Below are positions 48,245-59,785 of a stretch of 64,000 nt of DNA, in pieces. The position numbers were made by a program, and so were the translations under genes. The first letter of the stretch is position 1; each line of letters starts with the position of its first letter. Source of the stretch: Cryptomeria japonica (taxonomy: Eukaryota; Streptophyta; Pinopsida; Cupressales; Cupressaceae); NCBI RefSeq assembly GCF_030272615.1, contig NC_081408.1, positions 623,780,383-623,844,382 of the forward strand. Reading direction: 5' to 3'. The notes under the pieces were generated by a model. That model did not search any database, was not told the DNA's origin, and saw only the letters and a list, made by a program, of their open reading frames with translations.

Positions 48245-49417
48245 TTTAGTGTAATTTCCCTGATATAATTAAATATTCAACTTAAATAATTTATTGTATA
48301 GCCCCGTACTTCATAATATATCTCAGGCCCCTTTTATTAATTAGTTAGTTATAAATTTTTTGGTGTTGGCCCATTTGTAATCCTTCACAAAACTTCCTGG
48401 AGCCCATATATATGGCTGAGTTATTCATTATTGTAGGTATGTGAATTTGGTATTTTTCTTTGTTGTACGAATTCCTATTGGAGTTCTATTATCCGCCATT
48501 CCGGAGGTGAAAGACCCTCCCTACTTGGTATCCACAGTTTCGGTGGGATTCATCCCTCACCCTATTCTGCTTCTGTATTGAATGTGAAATTTGTTGTGCG
48601 AATCTTATCAATATAATTTCTCTTTGTATGTGTGAATCTTCATCTAAGTTTCTTGTGTCTAGCATAACAATAATTCATTTCATGCCTCTATGCAACATCA
48701 AACAGACAAAGTATCCAGAGGCCTTTGAGAGTGGAACTCGGTAGGTATTTACCCACCGTACGGAACCTTACTGTACACCCCATACAGCTAAACAACATCT
48801 ACCAGTGAGTATTCACCCATTGTACGACCACTACTGTACACCCCGTATGGCCGAACGACATCTACCGTACACTCACCCAATACTCACCATACGATCAGGG
48901 AGGGTATACTGTACGAACATCAAGGGAGCGAACCATACGGTCATCACCGTACATGGAGGAGTATGTACATCACAAGGAGCACCCATGCGATCATCACTGT
49001 ATGAGAAGTAGTGTCTGAAGGAACTGTACAGCGTAGGGAACATTATAGTGGTATCAAAGCTAGTGATCTTGCCAGCCTATCAGGTAGTGGATGCAGGTGT
49101 ACACCAGAAGGAGGTACCATTATGCCAATAGAATGGGGGAGCCACAGGATCCTACCAATGAAGTTATAGCACTGTTAAGGGAGCTAACAAGAAGCCAAGC
49201 TCAACTCAATGAAATAATTATGAGAGGGGAACAACGACAAAAAATCATAGAGGATACATTGTGACAATTGGTCATAGGTAAAAGAAATGGAGATCATGAC
49301 GATAATTAGGTCACTAGAAGGTCAAACCCACAGTGCTCCCATTTCTGGCCACTAATGCCAACATTTCCCTAGAGAACATAAGCACCTTGCAGGGAGAAAG
49401 AGGCCACTTTCTAGGAT

Positions 49418-50822
49418 TTGCGACAACAATTGAATCAAGATCGGAAGGATGCAAATCTTGAGGGAGATATGTCCTTCAAGGATTATGTTGAACTCCAGAT
49501 GAAATGCTCGGGTGGTAGAAGTCGTGGCTACTACTACTATGATATCAAACAGAAGGTTGGTAAGATTAATTTGTCATCCTTTGATGAGATCGAAGCAACC
49601 TCGGCATGAGATTGGGTACAAAAAGCAGATACCTACTTCCAGCTCAACCCAATGCCTAAAGATGAAGCTATCAAATTTGCAGTATTTCACCTAGAAGGAG
49701 TCGCTCATGAATTGTGGCATCATGGAATGGTCACCCTCGACCATGATCAAATAACTTCATATGTAGAATTCACGGAGAGGCTTATAGATCATTTTTGACG
49801 GAAAGGGCCCAGAACTCAACTTCAAGGAACTAGTTCAATTAAAGCAAGTTGGGCTTGTGGACAATTACATTGCAAAATTCTAGAGATAGTTTGTGTTGGT
49901 AACAGATATCTCAAAGAGGAGATTGGTGGTTCTATTCATGGACAGATTGATGGAACCAATGAAGGGTTGGATAAAACCGATCAATCCCAACACACTCTCT
50001 GAAGCGATTAAGAAGGCGCGTGACATGGCGACCTCATCTTCTTCCTCTGAGAGTTACTCGCATGACAAACCACTCCTAGCCCTAAAGAAGCCATCATTAG
50101 ATGAAGCCACAAGGCAAGAACTCAAGAGAAGGAAACTCTACTTTACCTGCAAGGAGCCGTGGTGACTAGGGCACCGATGCTTAGCCATTGAAGTGTTGTC
50201 CGACAGTGAACAAGATAATGAGGAAGATGGTCAGCAAAGCACGGGAGAGGTTAAAGAAAACATAGATCGTGTAGAGAGAATTTCCACACTGGTCCATAGG
50301 GGAAGTCTCATTGCTGCTTTGACCAGCACTCCAGAGTGTAGTGTGTTTCAGGTTTGTGGTACACTCCAAGGGCAATGGGTCATAGTCATGTTGGACAGTG
50401 GAGCCACTCTCAACTCTATCAACTCATCACTCATCACCAAGAGGGGTTTGCATATAGAGGAGCATGAGGGGTTCGAAGTCAAGGTAGCGGGAGGAAATCT
50501 ATTATCATATATTCATCTGGTTCCAAAACTCAGCATCACCATGGTAAACTACACAGTGACAGACGATTTCTTCGTGGTTGATTTGGATGATACAGATGTC
50601 ATCTTGGGTATTCAATGGATGGAGACCCTTGACTAGTACACACAAAGCTTTAAGAGGATGGAATTCTCATTCGACATGGATGGCAAGAAGGTGGTACTAA
50701 GGGGAATGTCCAATGGTCGTGTGAGGGAAATTTTGGTCAAACCGATGGAGGCAATCTTTGAGGAGAATGAATAGATCGGGGAGCATCGGATTCTGCAATT
50801 GCTTGAAGGCAAGCAATTTTTA
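49418..50822 (+). pseudogene. Gypsy gag-protease with fused pol C-terminal tail
   Basis: The gag domain (INLSSFDEIE, AVFHLEGVAHE, YVEFTERLIDHF) is followed, after a one-base slip near 49,795, by the gag C-terminus and a degraded zinc knuckle (FTCKEPW-stop-LGHRC, about 50,145-50,185). A retropepsin domain follows with catalytic VMLDSGATLNSINSS (about 50,388-50,430) and DVILGIQWMETLD at its end. The frame goes on (KKVVLRGMSNGRV, KPMEAIFEENE-stop) and then reads HRILQLLEGKQFLG directly before the polypurine tract, which resembles the extreme C-terminus of gypsy pol. About five in-frame stops or slips in total. Expected RT-RNase H-integrase (about 3 kb) is missing. Either an internal deletion or a stable gag-pro derivative. 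Confidence 0.8.
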
Positions 50823-51417
50823 GGCCAGGGGGGCTGTAATGTCCCCGATATAATTAAATAGTCAACTTAAATAATTTATTATATGACCCCGTACTTCATA
50901 ATATATCTTGGACCCCTTTTATTAATTAGTTAGTTATAAACTTTTTGGTGTCGGCCCATTTGTAATCCTAAGGGAAATTTCGTGGAGCCCATATATATGG
51001 TCAAGTTAGTCATTATTGTAGGTATGCAAATTTGGTATTTTTCTTTGTTGTGCAAATTCCTGTTGGAGTTCTGTTATCTGCCATTTCAGAGGTGAAAGAC
51101 CCTCCCTACGTGGTATCCACAGTTTCAGTGCGATTCATCCCTCACCCTATTCTGCTTCTATTTAGAGTGTGAAATATGTTGTGTGAATCTTACCACTATA
51201 ATTTCTCTTTGTATGCACAAATATTCACCTAAGTCTCTTGTGTCTGGCATAACAATAATTCATTCCATGCCTTTGTGCAACATCGAACTGACAAAGTATC
51301 CAGAGGGCTCTGAGGGCAGAACTCAACAGGTATTCACCCACCATACAGACCCCTACTGTACACCTCGTACAGCTGAACAACATCTACCGACGGGTGTTCA
51401 CCCACCGTACGACCACT

Positions 51418-51576
51418 ACGTACACCCCGTATGGCCGAACAACGTCTACCGTACACTCACCCAATACTCATCGTACACCCCGTATGGCCGAACAACATCT
51501 ACCGTACACTCACCCAATACTCATCGTACACCCCGTATGGCCGAACAACATCTACCGTACACTCACCCAATACTCA
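51418..51576. repeat. 53-bp minisatellite, three units, in the gypsy 3' LTR
   Basis: Units at 51,418-51,470, 51,471-51,523 and 51,524-51,576 contain caccccgtatggccgaac and ctaccgtacactcaccc. They are almost identical. The 5' LTR (48,250-49,047) and the copy-1 LTR (20,944-21,715) have one unit. The 105-bp difference in LTR length (798 versus 903) is explained by two extra units. Confidence 0.9.
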
Positions 51577-51742
51577 CCGTATGGTCAAGGAGGGTATACC
51601 GTACGGACATCAAGGGAGAGAACAATACGGTCATCACCATACATGGAGGAGTATGAATATCACAAGGAGAACATGTACGATCATCATCGTACGAGGAGTA
51701 GCGTCTGAAGGCATCGTACGACGTAGGGAACATTACATTTAG

Positions 51743-52798
51743 TGCATCCAAAAACACAAAGATATGAGATAGAAGGCTCTATCCCTGTCCACACTTCTTT
51801 TGGAGTGATGCCATCAAGGGCTTTGGTTGGTGCACAATTCAAAACATAAACTATTGTGTGAACAGCTTCAGCCCAATATGCATGCTCTAGTTGAGAATAT
51901 TTCACCATACTTCGAACCATCTCCACGATGATTCGATTTCTTCATTCAATAACTCTATTTTTCTGAGATGTGTATGCTACTATGAGGTGACTTCGAATTC
52001 CATTTTCTTTTAGATACATGGAGAGTTCTATGCTGGTGTATTCCCCCCTCGATCTAAGTGGAGGGTAAGAGTATTATGATTCGTATCTTTCTCCACCTGA
52101 CTGTGAAACTCTTTAAAATATGAAATAACTTCATCTTTATGATGCAAGAAATATGCCCACATTTTCCTTGTATGATCATCAACAAAAAACTTAAAGTACC
52201 TATATCCTTTATGAGTAGGTGTCATAGGACTGCACAGATCGGTATGTACCAGTTGCAAAGTTTGGCTAGCACAATGCGCACTTGAGTATAAAGGTGCTCT
52301 ATGTTGTTTTCCAACAACACAACTAGAACAAACTACACTCATCTTCTCAAGTGAGGGAAGCCCTTTGACCATGCTTTTCTGATTGAGTTTTAGCAAATAA
52401 CTAGTGCCAAAGCAAAGAAAGATCATTTTCCTGAGTCACTAAGGCTTGATTATTAGTAGTTGTATGAAGCTTTATCATTTTGCCAATCTCAGTAGCACTG
52501 GCAACAATCTTGTCATTTTTAGACTTTTCTTTGATAAGACAAATCTTTTTATCATGATTGCTATCAAACTCAATCCTAAGGTTGTGGTCAAAAAGTTGAT
52601 TAATAGATAGGATATTTTTGGTAAGTCCTGGCACATACAAACCATTGGTAATCATGCAATGATTAATGCCAAACTTCAATGAGATGTCACTGATACCTTT
52701 GATTTCATGGGTGGTATCATCTCCATGAGTGACTATACCATAATGGGGTTTCAATGTGAGAAACTACTCCATTTGTCCCCACACAATAGCTAAGAATT
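51743..52798 (-). pseudogene. Copia pol, 5' half: end of protease region, integrase
   Basis: Minus-strand frames give a protease-to-integrase linker (YGIVTHGDDTTHEIKG, YVPGLTKNILSINQL), the integrase zinc region (CSSCVVGKQHRAPL) and integrase core (LVHTDLCSPM, FKFFVDDHTRKMWAYF, LHLDRGGN), then HAYWAEAVHTIVYVLN and FGCTK at the gypsy insertion site. Frameshifts lie near 52,410 and 51,930-52,020. The catalytic DSGA of the protease and all of gag are absent: only about 0.8 kb of non-gag-like sequence separates this from the primer-binding site. Confidence 0.85.
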
Positions 52799-53831
52799 GG
52801 GGAGAATGAATTTTGGAGAACTCCCTGTCATTGTGTTAGAGAAGGAAGAAAAATAACACCTCCTTTAAAGAGCTGAGAGTTACATAATTTGTTTCAGAAC
52901 ATAAGCTTCCAATTTTTAATTATTTTTTTTAAACTCTGCTTAATGTGAATTATAAATTCACACTAATGATAGTGTAATAAACTCTACCTAGAGATCTTCT
53001 TGGCTTGGTATATCTCATAAAGAGAGCTATACAATTACAGAAATAAATAAAAGAAAAATATCACCAGCCTGTGAAACTCTTCTTGCATGGCACCTTGATA
53101 TCGCTCTGCCTCTTTCCATGGTCCTTGACTTTTCAATGTGCTGGCCAAATTGGTTTAGAAAATCCGATGAACATCGCTTTTTGATCTAACTGCGACACAG
53201 AAAATGAAAAAGCCAACAATTTCAATACACCCAGAGCTAGATGTTTTCGCATGAGTTCGCAGGCAAAGCAGCGACAAGAGCATAGGTTGTCTTATCAATA
53301 ATTATGGCACCAGGAGGCTGTAAAGTTCACCACCGATCTTTACCTTCAAGCTCGTGAAATTGATTTCAATCATTCTTTCTTTCAGAGATGATGCACATCA
53401 CATGTAGATATTTAACCATTGCTTAGAATAGAAATCTTGATTATAGGAAATCACAAGACTGGAGATTTCTATCGGCATTTGCATTCGTTGATAATGAAAT
53501 CCATTCAAGCGGTAGTAACTGGATCTCGTACACCAACGCCGCTTACTCCGAAGGAGATCATAGCAAATAACAACACTGCCTCCGATTAGCTTGGAGAAAA
53601 CTCCAGTGAATCAGCGTGGCTCTGATACCATATTGACAAATTAAGACCCAAAAGATGCCATCATATTACATTATGAAAGATATTTATACAGGAGAATGAT
53701 TGCAACAGTGTGCTTAATCTGGCACTCACAGGGTTTAACAAAATAACAGATACTTACCTAAATAGACTAACAGCCCATAACAAATTACAAACAAATAAAC
53801 AAACCATACGAGAATGATGTAATACCCAACA

Positions 53832-54671
53832 TGTCTTCAAAACACACCTTAACAAAAGTCTGAAGGAAAATTAATTTATTGATATATGTTTAGAATATTA
53901 GTAATGGATATGTCTAGAATATTAGTAATGGATGAAAAGTGTGCTCATTTGTAGCTCAAATTAGTAGTTAGAAAATATCATTTGATCAAATCCTTCTAAT
54001 TTGATGTAACTTTATATGTTTAAGATAAATTGACATAATTGCTATTTTGAGGATAAATCTATAAAAAATATATCATTTTGTGTTTTTTTTCTATTTGATA
54101 AATCAATGTATACTTACAATCAATTAAAAAAAAAAGGTTTGGATGAGAGGATTCTTACATCGTATTAGTCATTTTGAACTTCTTTTTTCAAATCTGCTAT
54201 AGCTTTTGGCAAAATTTGTTTATCATGAGTAAAAGTTGTTAGCTGACAAATCAGTTGCAATTTCCAAAGAAGCTTTTTGTTTTTAAAAACAGATGTAGAG
54301 CAAAAATTTCGCAATCATAAATGATAAAATATAAAGCAGAACTGAATACAACTATTTTCTCACCTTGGATCTATTGCCCAACAAAATTTACCTAGAAATA
54401 ATTTAGAATATATAAGTTATATTAATCTGCCAATGAATCCTCTGGCATGTTTCAAGAAGTTATCCATGTTCTCCTGCAGAGATGAGAGCACTTGCATGAT
54501 GGTAGATGATAAGTCTTCAAGATTAATTTGGTTAGCAGACTTTTTGAAGGAGGTAGCAGACTATCAATCCATAATTATATTCACGCCGTAGCTCAGCTCC
54601 CACAAAAATGTTACAGTTAAGAATCTGAGTTATCTTTGCCATTTGCCAAAGACTTTCCTGAGGCGTACCCA
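53832..54671. other. Sequence between copia LTR and kinase 3' end
   Basis: No gene is seen. The part from about 54,430 probably is the 3' flank of the kinase pseudogene. This stretch is missing from copy 1. Confidence 0.4.
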
Positions 54672-54687
54672 TAGCTATAGCCAAAGT

Positions 54688-55572
54688 TCACTTTGGTTGT
54701 ATTGCCACTATAAGCTCATTTGAGTAATCACACTCAGCAGCATCTGATACAATAGGCATATCATCATGCTGATCTGAAAAGTTGTAATTCTCACCAATAG
54801 CTCTTAGCAGATGGTGAACCTCGTGCATAGAAGGCCTCTCCTTGTCTGCAGAAAGAACACAGTTAGTAGCCACTTCCAGAACTTTTGTACAGGCTCTGCA
54901 TCATATTCCCTGCCAACCAAATCTTTGTCGATGGTTTCCTGAGCATTACCATGTTTTGAAAGCTTGCTGATCCAATCTACTAAATTACCCTTGAAACTTT
55001 CATGTACATTTTCAACTTCAACAGGTTTCTGTCCAGAAACCAACTCTAGAAGAACAACCCCAAAATTAAAGACATTCCCCTTCAAAGTGGCAACCAAGGT
55101 TCACATGTATTCTGGTGCTACATAACCCAAAACGCCAAAATCACCATTGACAAATGTGCTAAGATGGGTATCTAAAGGATTCACCAACCGAGCAAGCCCG
55201 AACTTTGCTATCCTCGGTTCATAATATTCATTCAATAATATGCATTTAGAACTTACATTGCTATGGATAACCCTAGGGTTGCAGATATGGTGAAGCCAAG
55301 CCAATCCTCTAGCTGCAGCAATTGCTATTTTTAACCTTTTTGGCCAATCTATACTATTACCATCTGACTCGACAACATGAAGTTTTTCATACAAGGTTCC
55401 ATTAGGCATGTGCATGTAAACTAGAAGCTTCTCTCCTTTTGCAACACAGTAGCCAAAAAGTGGAACCAAATTTCTGCAACGCATTTGCCTAGAGTAATCA
55501 TTTCAGACTTGAATTTCTTGTCAGTCTGTGCTTGTTAGTCTGTGCAAATGGTTTCATCCTTTTGAATGCTAA
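54688..55572 (-). pseudogene. Receptor-like kinase pseudogene, BIR1/At5g48380 type (copy 2)
   Basis: Same kinase as 22,512-23,469. It shares both frameshifts of copy 1 and adds its own damage: a stop (TGA) directly after YVAPEYM near 55,105, and KFGLARL instead of DFGLSRL, which removes the DFG aspartate. It ends at 55,572, before the N-lobe lysine segment retained in copy 1. It has an extra short duplication (agtctgtgcttgttagtctgtgc-like, near 55,520-55,550). Confidence 0.85.
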
Positions 55573-55677
55573 ACAATTATGTTTACTTTTTATTGTCTTA
55601 TTTAATTAAATTTATATTAAAAAATTAATATTTAATATATTTAAATTGAGTACTAATTTAATTTACTTAATAATCAT

Positions 55678-55683
<6 letters not shown>

Positions 55684-55713
<30 letters not shown>
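55684..55713. repeat. (TA)15 microsatellite
   Basis: Uninterrupted TA run of about 30 bp. Confidence 0.95.
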
Positions 55714-55718
<5 letters not shown>

Positions 55719-55882
55719 TGCTTTTAAAAATAAAGTTTAGTGTTTTTTATATTGCTTTCAAAAATTTAAATATTGCTTTTATATTGTTTTTTATATTTAT
55801 ATATATTTAATTATAATTAATGCTTTTAAAAATAAAGTTTAGTGTTTTTATATTGCTTTCAAAAATTTAAATATTAAATGAA
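55711..55882. repeat. About 100-bp tandem duplication, AT-rich
   Basis: The block ataattaatgcttttaaaa through ttcaaaaatttaaatattg near 55,711-55,785 recurs at 55,813-55,882 with only small length differences in T-runs. Confidence 0.75.
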
Positions 55883-58157
55883 ACAAGAATTGAGTTTTTT
55901 TTAGTTTTTATTTTTAGAGAAAAATAAAAATATTATATAGTTATTTTAATATTTTTTAAACTAAAATTTAATGATACTTTTATTTTATTTCTTTGAAATA
56001 TATTTTTTTAATGGTAAGAATAAAAACTTATTATTTAAATAAAATATATTATTGATTTTTATTTTTATTTTTAAATAGAAATTCTTATTTTGTTGGTTTC
56101 ACATGTTTCTTATAGTTTTTATTTTATAAATATGTCATCATTTTGTAATGATTTCAAATCTATTTAAAAATGTTAAACTATTTTGATAATTTTGTGCATC
56201 TACAATTATATTACTTATATTTTAAAAAAATTAAATTTATATAAAAGGAATTTAAAGTTAAAAAAATTCAATTTTTTTACCATCACCAAACTTCATCCAA
56301 ATTTTAACTAGAACTCAAACCTCGTGACTTGGTTATTAGAGTAAGAAGGCCTGAAGTTGTAAGAAATGACTAAACAGAAGATACAAAGAAAGTGCACAAA
56401 CACATGAGCTAAACCTAGTAAGGTTCCCTAAGACATGAAATATGGTACAAGTGTAAATAGCCCTATGAGGGAAGGAACCTTCGACAAAGAATGAAGCTAA
56501 GAAGATGAAACAAAATACCAAGGAAGTAGACCAACTACATAACATATTTGCATCAAGGTCATTGTCTACACTAAAAGAAGGGTCAATCCACAATGAGAGA
56601 ATACTTATAGGGGAATGGCACGGTTGAATGAAATCTAGACTAACCAAGAAGTTAATGACAAAAGTAAACAAGAAAATTTTATTTCTAAATTCAAAAATTC
56701 AAAAATTCATAAGTACAACTTGTGCAAATATTTTTAGAAATCTAGACCTTTGAGGAAGCTAAGTACTTCCCCAAGAGTCTCATAACATCCAAGGCTAGGG
56801 AGTACGGAGCTTTGGAGTTTTATAATATTCTCAACAATTTTTAATACATTTACTATTTTATTATCAAGATATTGTGAGGTCGAGGTGAGAACATACAATG
56901 GATGAATTATATATATAAATATGATTCTTCAAAAATGTAACAATGATTTACAAAAAATAATATAAATGTGCTAATTAAGCTTTTTCCACAATAAAATACT
57001 AATTCATTGTTCACAAAATATAAAGAGTTTTTGTCCATTGACCTCCAAAATTCAAGAGTTTTTGTCCTTGAATCCTATTCATAGATGTCTCAAAGTCAAC
57101 AAACTCAACATATACAACCATCAAGTCTCATTTTCTCACTCAAAGATAACAACTAAATTATAAATGAGATAATTTCCTAAAATTATCCCCACTATCATAC
57201 AACTAGTTAATTTATTTTCATAGAATCTATCATAAAGAAGCTACCAAGTGTATAAGGTTACAACTACCTTTCACGGAAACACACAACCCCATATTATTTA
57301 TTATTATTTTATCTGTTTCTACTAAATCATTCTCTCTTATTAAAATATTTTATTTTTTTTATAAGGAAAACGAGGATTGGACCCCCATAAGCTAATTAAT
57401 CAAAAAGGGGCATTAAAAGTCTAACCCTTCCTAAAAATGCTTGTTAGTTGGGTACTCAAGGCTTCTTGGTCTCTCCCTTGTAACGTATTTTGTAAGTAGG
57501 TTCTTCTAATGAACCAATTATTTTGTGATTTTTATCGTAATGTCCCTTTTGTTGGCCTTCATGAGTGCGAAGGAGACAATTTAATTCATAAAATAAAGAT
57601 ATCTTAAAATTGATATTTTTAAGCAATTTGCTTTTGATTAATTATTATCATGAATATTTGATGACTTTATTTGAGGATCAAAAGTAAAATAATTTTTGTT
57701 AGAGGGTAGAGTTATTAATCATTATTTATAAATGACCTTTTTACAAAATTTGAGTAATAATTATTTAAAAATGGATGAAGAAAAAAAAATGATGAAAATA
57801 GTCATTTGGCATTTTGAGCTTTCTATATTTTATTGAAACCCCAACTATGGAGTTGAACAAATTTCTATGATTGTAGGATAAAAACATAAAATATGATTCA
57901 ATCAAAGTCACAAAATGTGAAAAATGCAGAATTTGTCTACAATTTTTTGGTATTTAGTGTGCGCATTCAGAAAAAATAGATCTATAGTAATTCAATTTGT
58001 CTTTTCACTTGAAATATTATAGGTTCAATATGTATACTCATAGGTATTCCACTTCACAGATTAAATTAGTCTTTTCATTTCAGAGATTATAGGTATTTCC
58101 TAGTCTGACGTCATTGCTAAATCCAAGAATGTTCTCCCCCTGCACCAAGGGATAATC
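55883..58157. other. AT-rich intergenic DNA
   Basis: No gene is supported. A 111-codon minus frame at 56,336-56,671 is hydrophobic but matches no family I know. Confidence 0.5.
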
Positions 58158-59138
58158 TTGAGGAAATATATTTTTCACCTAGCTATGACCTCTACTAGTG
58201 TGCCCTCCATTAACCCTTTTGGTCCTCTCGCTAAACCCACTCCGTTTGTGGAACTTTCTAGAATCCCAAATAGTGAGGATACCCTTAGTGAGAAGACAAC
58301 CCCTAAGTCTAAAGGGACCCTACCCGGATTAACCCTAATTATTCTACTAAAAATTAGAACTCCTTTTCTCCCTCTCAAAGAAATTATTGTTGAAGAGATG
58401 GATGTAGAGGAAATTTCTTTTGAGGACTCTACTTCTTCTTGGTCCATGATATTTGAGAGGACCTCGAAAAACCTTAATGTGCACTATATTGCCTCTTCAA
58501 TGCCTTCTTGGGGTGCCCCTCCTCCCTACCCTATTAGTTCCCCATAAAAGTGGGATTTAGTAGAATAAGAGAAAAGGTTAATGAACTGTGTGGTGTATAA
58601 ATAGATAGGAAGTTGTTATCTATTGGATCGTCACTAAGCTCAATGTTGCTAAGAAGAAAATCAATACGTAGGAGATACTAGATGAGACTAGCACTAGACC
58701 CTCCAGTTGGGTAGATGAAGAAATGAAAGGGTCTAGGTGGCAGCCAATGATTTGGCAGAGAACCTTGAGAAATAGGACATGATGGAGGCTGAAGTTGAGG
58801 CTCTTAGTGAAAACATGGAATAGGGGGACGGTAGGAAGGAGATGGCTAAGGTCATCAAGGAGCTTCAAGGTTACCAAGAGACTCTCAAGAGGAATCTGGA
58901 TGAGATGGTGGTCCTCAACACATAAATGGCTAGAAAAAAGTATGCTTCTCTACAAGCCATCTAGGAGAATATTGATAGAAGGCATGCAATGAATAAGAAT
59001 CACGTGGAATTTTCTTCTGCTACTACATTGGACCATAATATTTCTAGGGTCAAGGCTAATCCAAAGTTCCCGACTATTTATTTGGGTAAAGGTTCTAACA
59101 AAAGATTATCTTTCTTAGTGAAGGTGAAAGTTCTTAGC
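58158..59138 (+). pseudogene. Broken plus-strand reading frame, unrecognised, coiled-coil-like C-terminus
   Basis: The open block 58,158-58,547 (129 codons, Pro/Ser/Thr/Glu-rich; contains SINPFGPLAKPTPFVELSR and VEEMDVEEISFEDS) and a block from 58,740 to 59,138 are in the same phase. The second reads LAENLEK, EVEALSEN, KEMAKVIKELQGYQETLKRN, with heptad-like spacing of hydrophobic residues. Between them the protein-like sequence shifts phase twice. Stops are many. The pattern (charged, coiled-coil, in repeat DNA) would suit a gag-like or LINE ORF1-like protein, but no domain is recognised. Confidence 0.35.
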
Positions 59139-59785
59139 TAGCAAGTTGAAAAGACCCCCACCAGGTAGATCATTGTTTAGAGTCTTTGGTGGGTGGTATT
59201 GGTTCTTTTTAGGATTCTTTTGATTTTTTTCTTAGTTCTTTGTTGTTAGTTTCTTTTGGTCATCAATTGGTTTTGGTTCCTTTTTCCAGTTGACTCTATT
59301 TTTGTTGGGTGCACTCACCCCTCATGAGACCCCTAGTTTTTGCACTATAGCGGTTATGGAAAGGTTTGGGCTTCTCTCATATTTATCTAATTAGAACATT
59401 TATAATATTACTATTTAAATATTGTATATATATTTTTATGAAATTAAATTGAACGCTATATTGAACCCTAATACTAAAAAAATTGTACATAACATTAGTT
59501 ACAATAAAACAGATTAAACCCCAACCCTAACACAAATCCCAACCCTAACATGAACCCTAACCCAAAGTAAAATGAATCTTGAACAATAAATCTATACCAA
59601 ATTCAACACTAAACCAAATTAAACTATAATTCCTAAAAATGTTGTCATCAAGCTTATCTACTCTAAGCTTTATAGTATTTAGCTTTCCAACATCTACTCC
59701 CATGCTACATGAATTTTTAGAGTCACTATCATTTTGATCTATGTTGATGTTATTTGACCTTGAAACTAAATTTAAACTTAAACCT
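59139..59785. other. Intergenic DNA with aaccctaac motifs
   Basis: No gene is seen. Irregular aaccctaac/aatcccaac words at about 59,515-59,570 and again after the insertion at 61,514-61,530 were one block before that insertion. Confidence 0.5.

Larger units (their letters stand above)
48250..51737 (+). mobile_element. Non-autonomous gypsy element: LTR, gag, protease, pol tail, LTR
   Basis: LTRs 48,250-49,047 and 50,835-51,737, target duplication TTTAG at 48,245-48,249 and 51,738-51,742, primer-binding site 49,049-49,060 and polypurine tract (ggccaggggggc) at 50,823-50,834. The 1.79-kb interior encodes gag and protease and then jumps, without a frame break, to a short tail before the polypurine tract. 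No reverse transcriptase, RNase H or integrase is present. The LTRs differ strongly (24 changes in the first 200 bp, by eye), so it is much older than the segmental duplication. Confidence 0.92.
46097..53831 (-). mobile_element. Short-LTR copia element (minus strand) containing a nested gypsy element
   Basis: LTRs at 46,097-46,302 (206 bp) and 53,634-53,831 (198 bp) bound the element. Next to the right LTR, the reverse-strand primer-binding site (TGGTATCAGAGCCA on minus) is at 53,617-53,630. The left LTR adjoins a polypurine tract. The gypsy insert (48,250-51,737) removed, the copia part is about 4.2 kb: pol without gag. No matching 5-bp target duplication is seen outside the LTRs. Confidence 0.85.
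40458..55572 (+). repeat. Segmental duplication, copy 2 (15.1 kb; fuller inside, truncated at both ends)
   Basis: Direct repeat of 13,156-23,382, offset 27.3 kb at the left end. The left edge falls 56 bp inside the copia LTR and the right edge inside the kinase N-lobe, both of which continue further in copy 1. It retains the 4.84 kb lost from copy 1 (49,834-54,674). Left flank: the CTF18 scrap. Right flank: AT-rich DNA. I see no target duplication at the edges. Confidence 0.9.

Noticed and set aside
59515-59570. Telomere-like aaccctaac repeats (also near 4,940 and 61,514)
   Set aside because: Too short and irregular, and the doubled words have 6-bp spacing rather than the plant 7-bp CCCTAAA repeat. 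Best seen as simple-sequence DNA.
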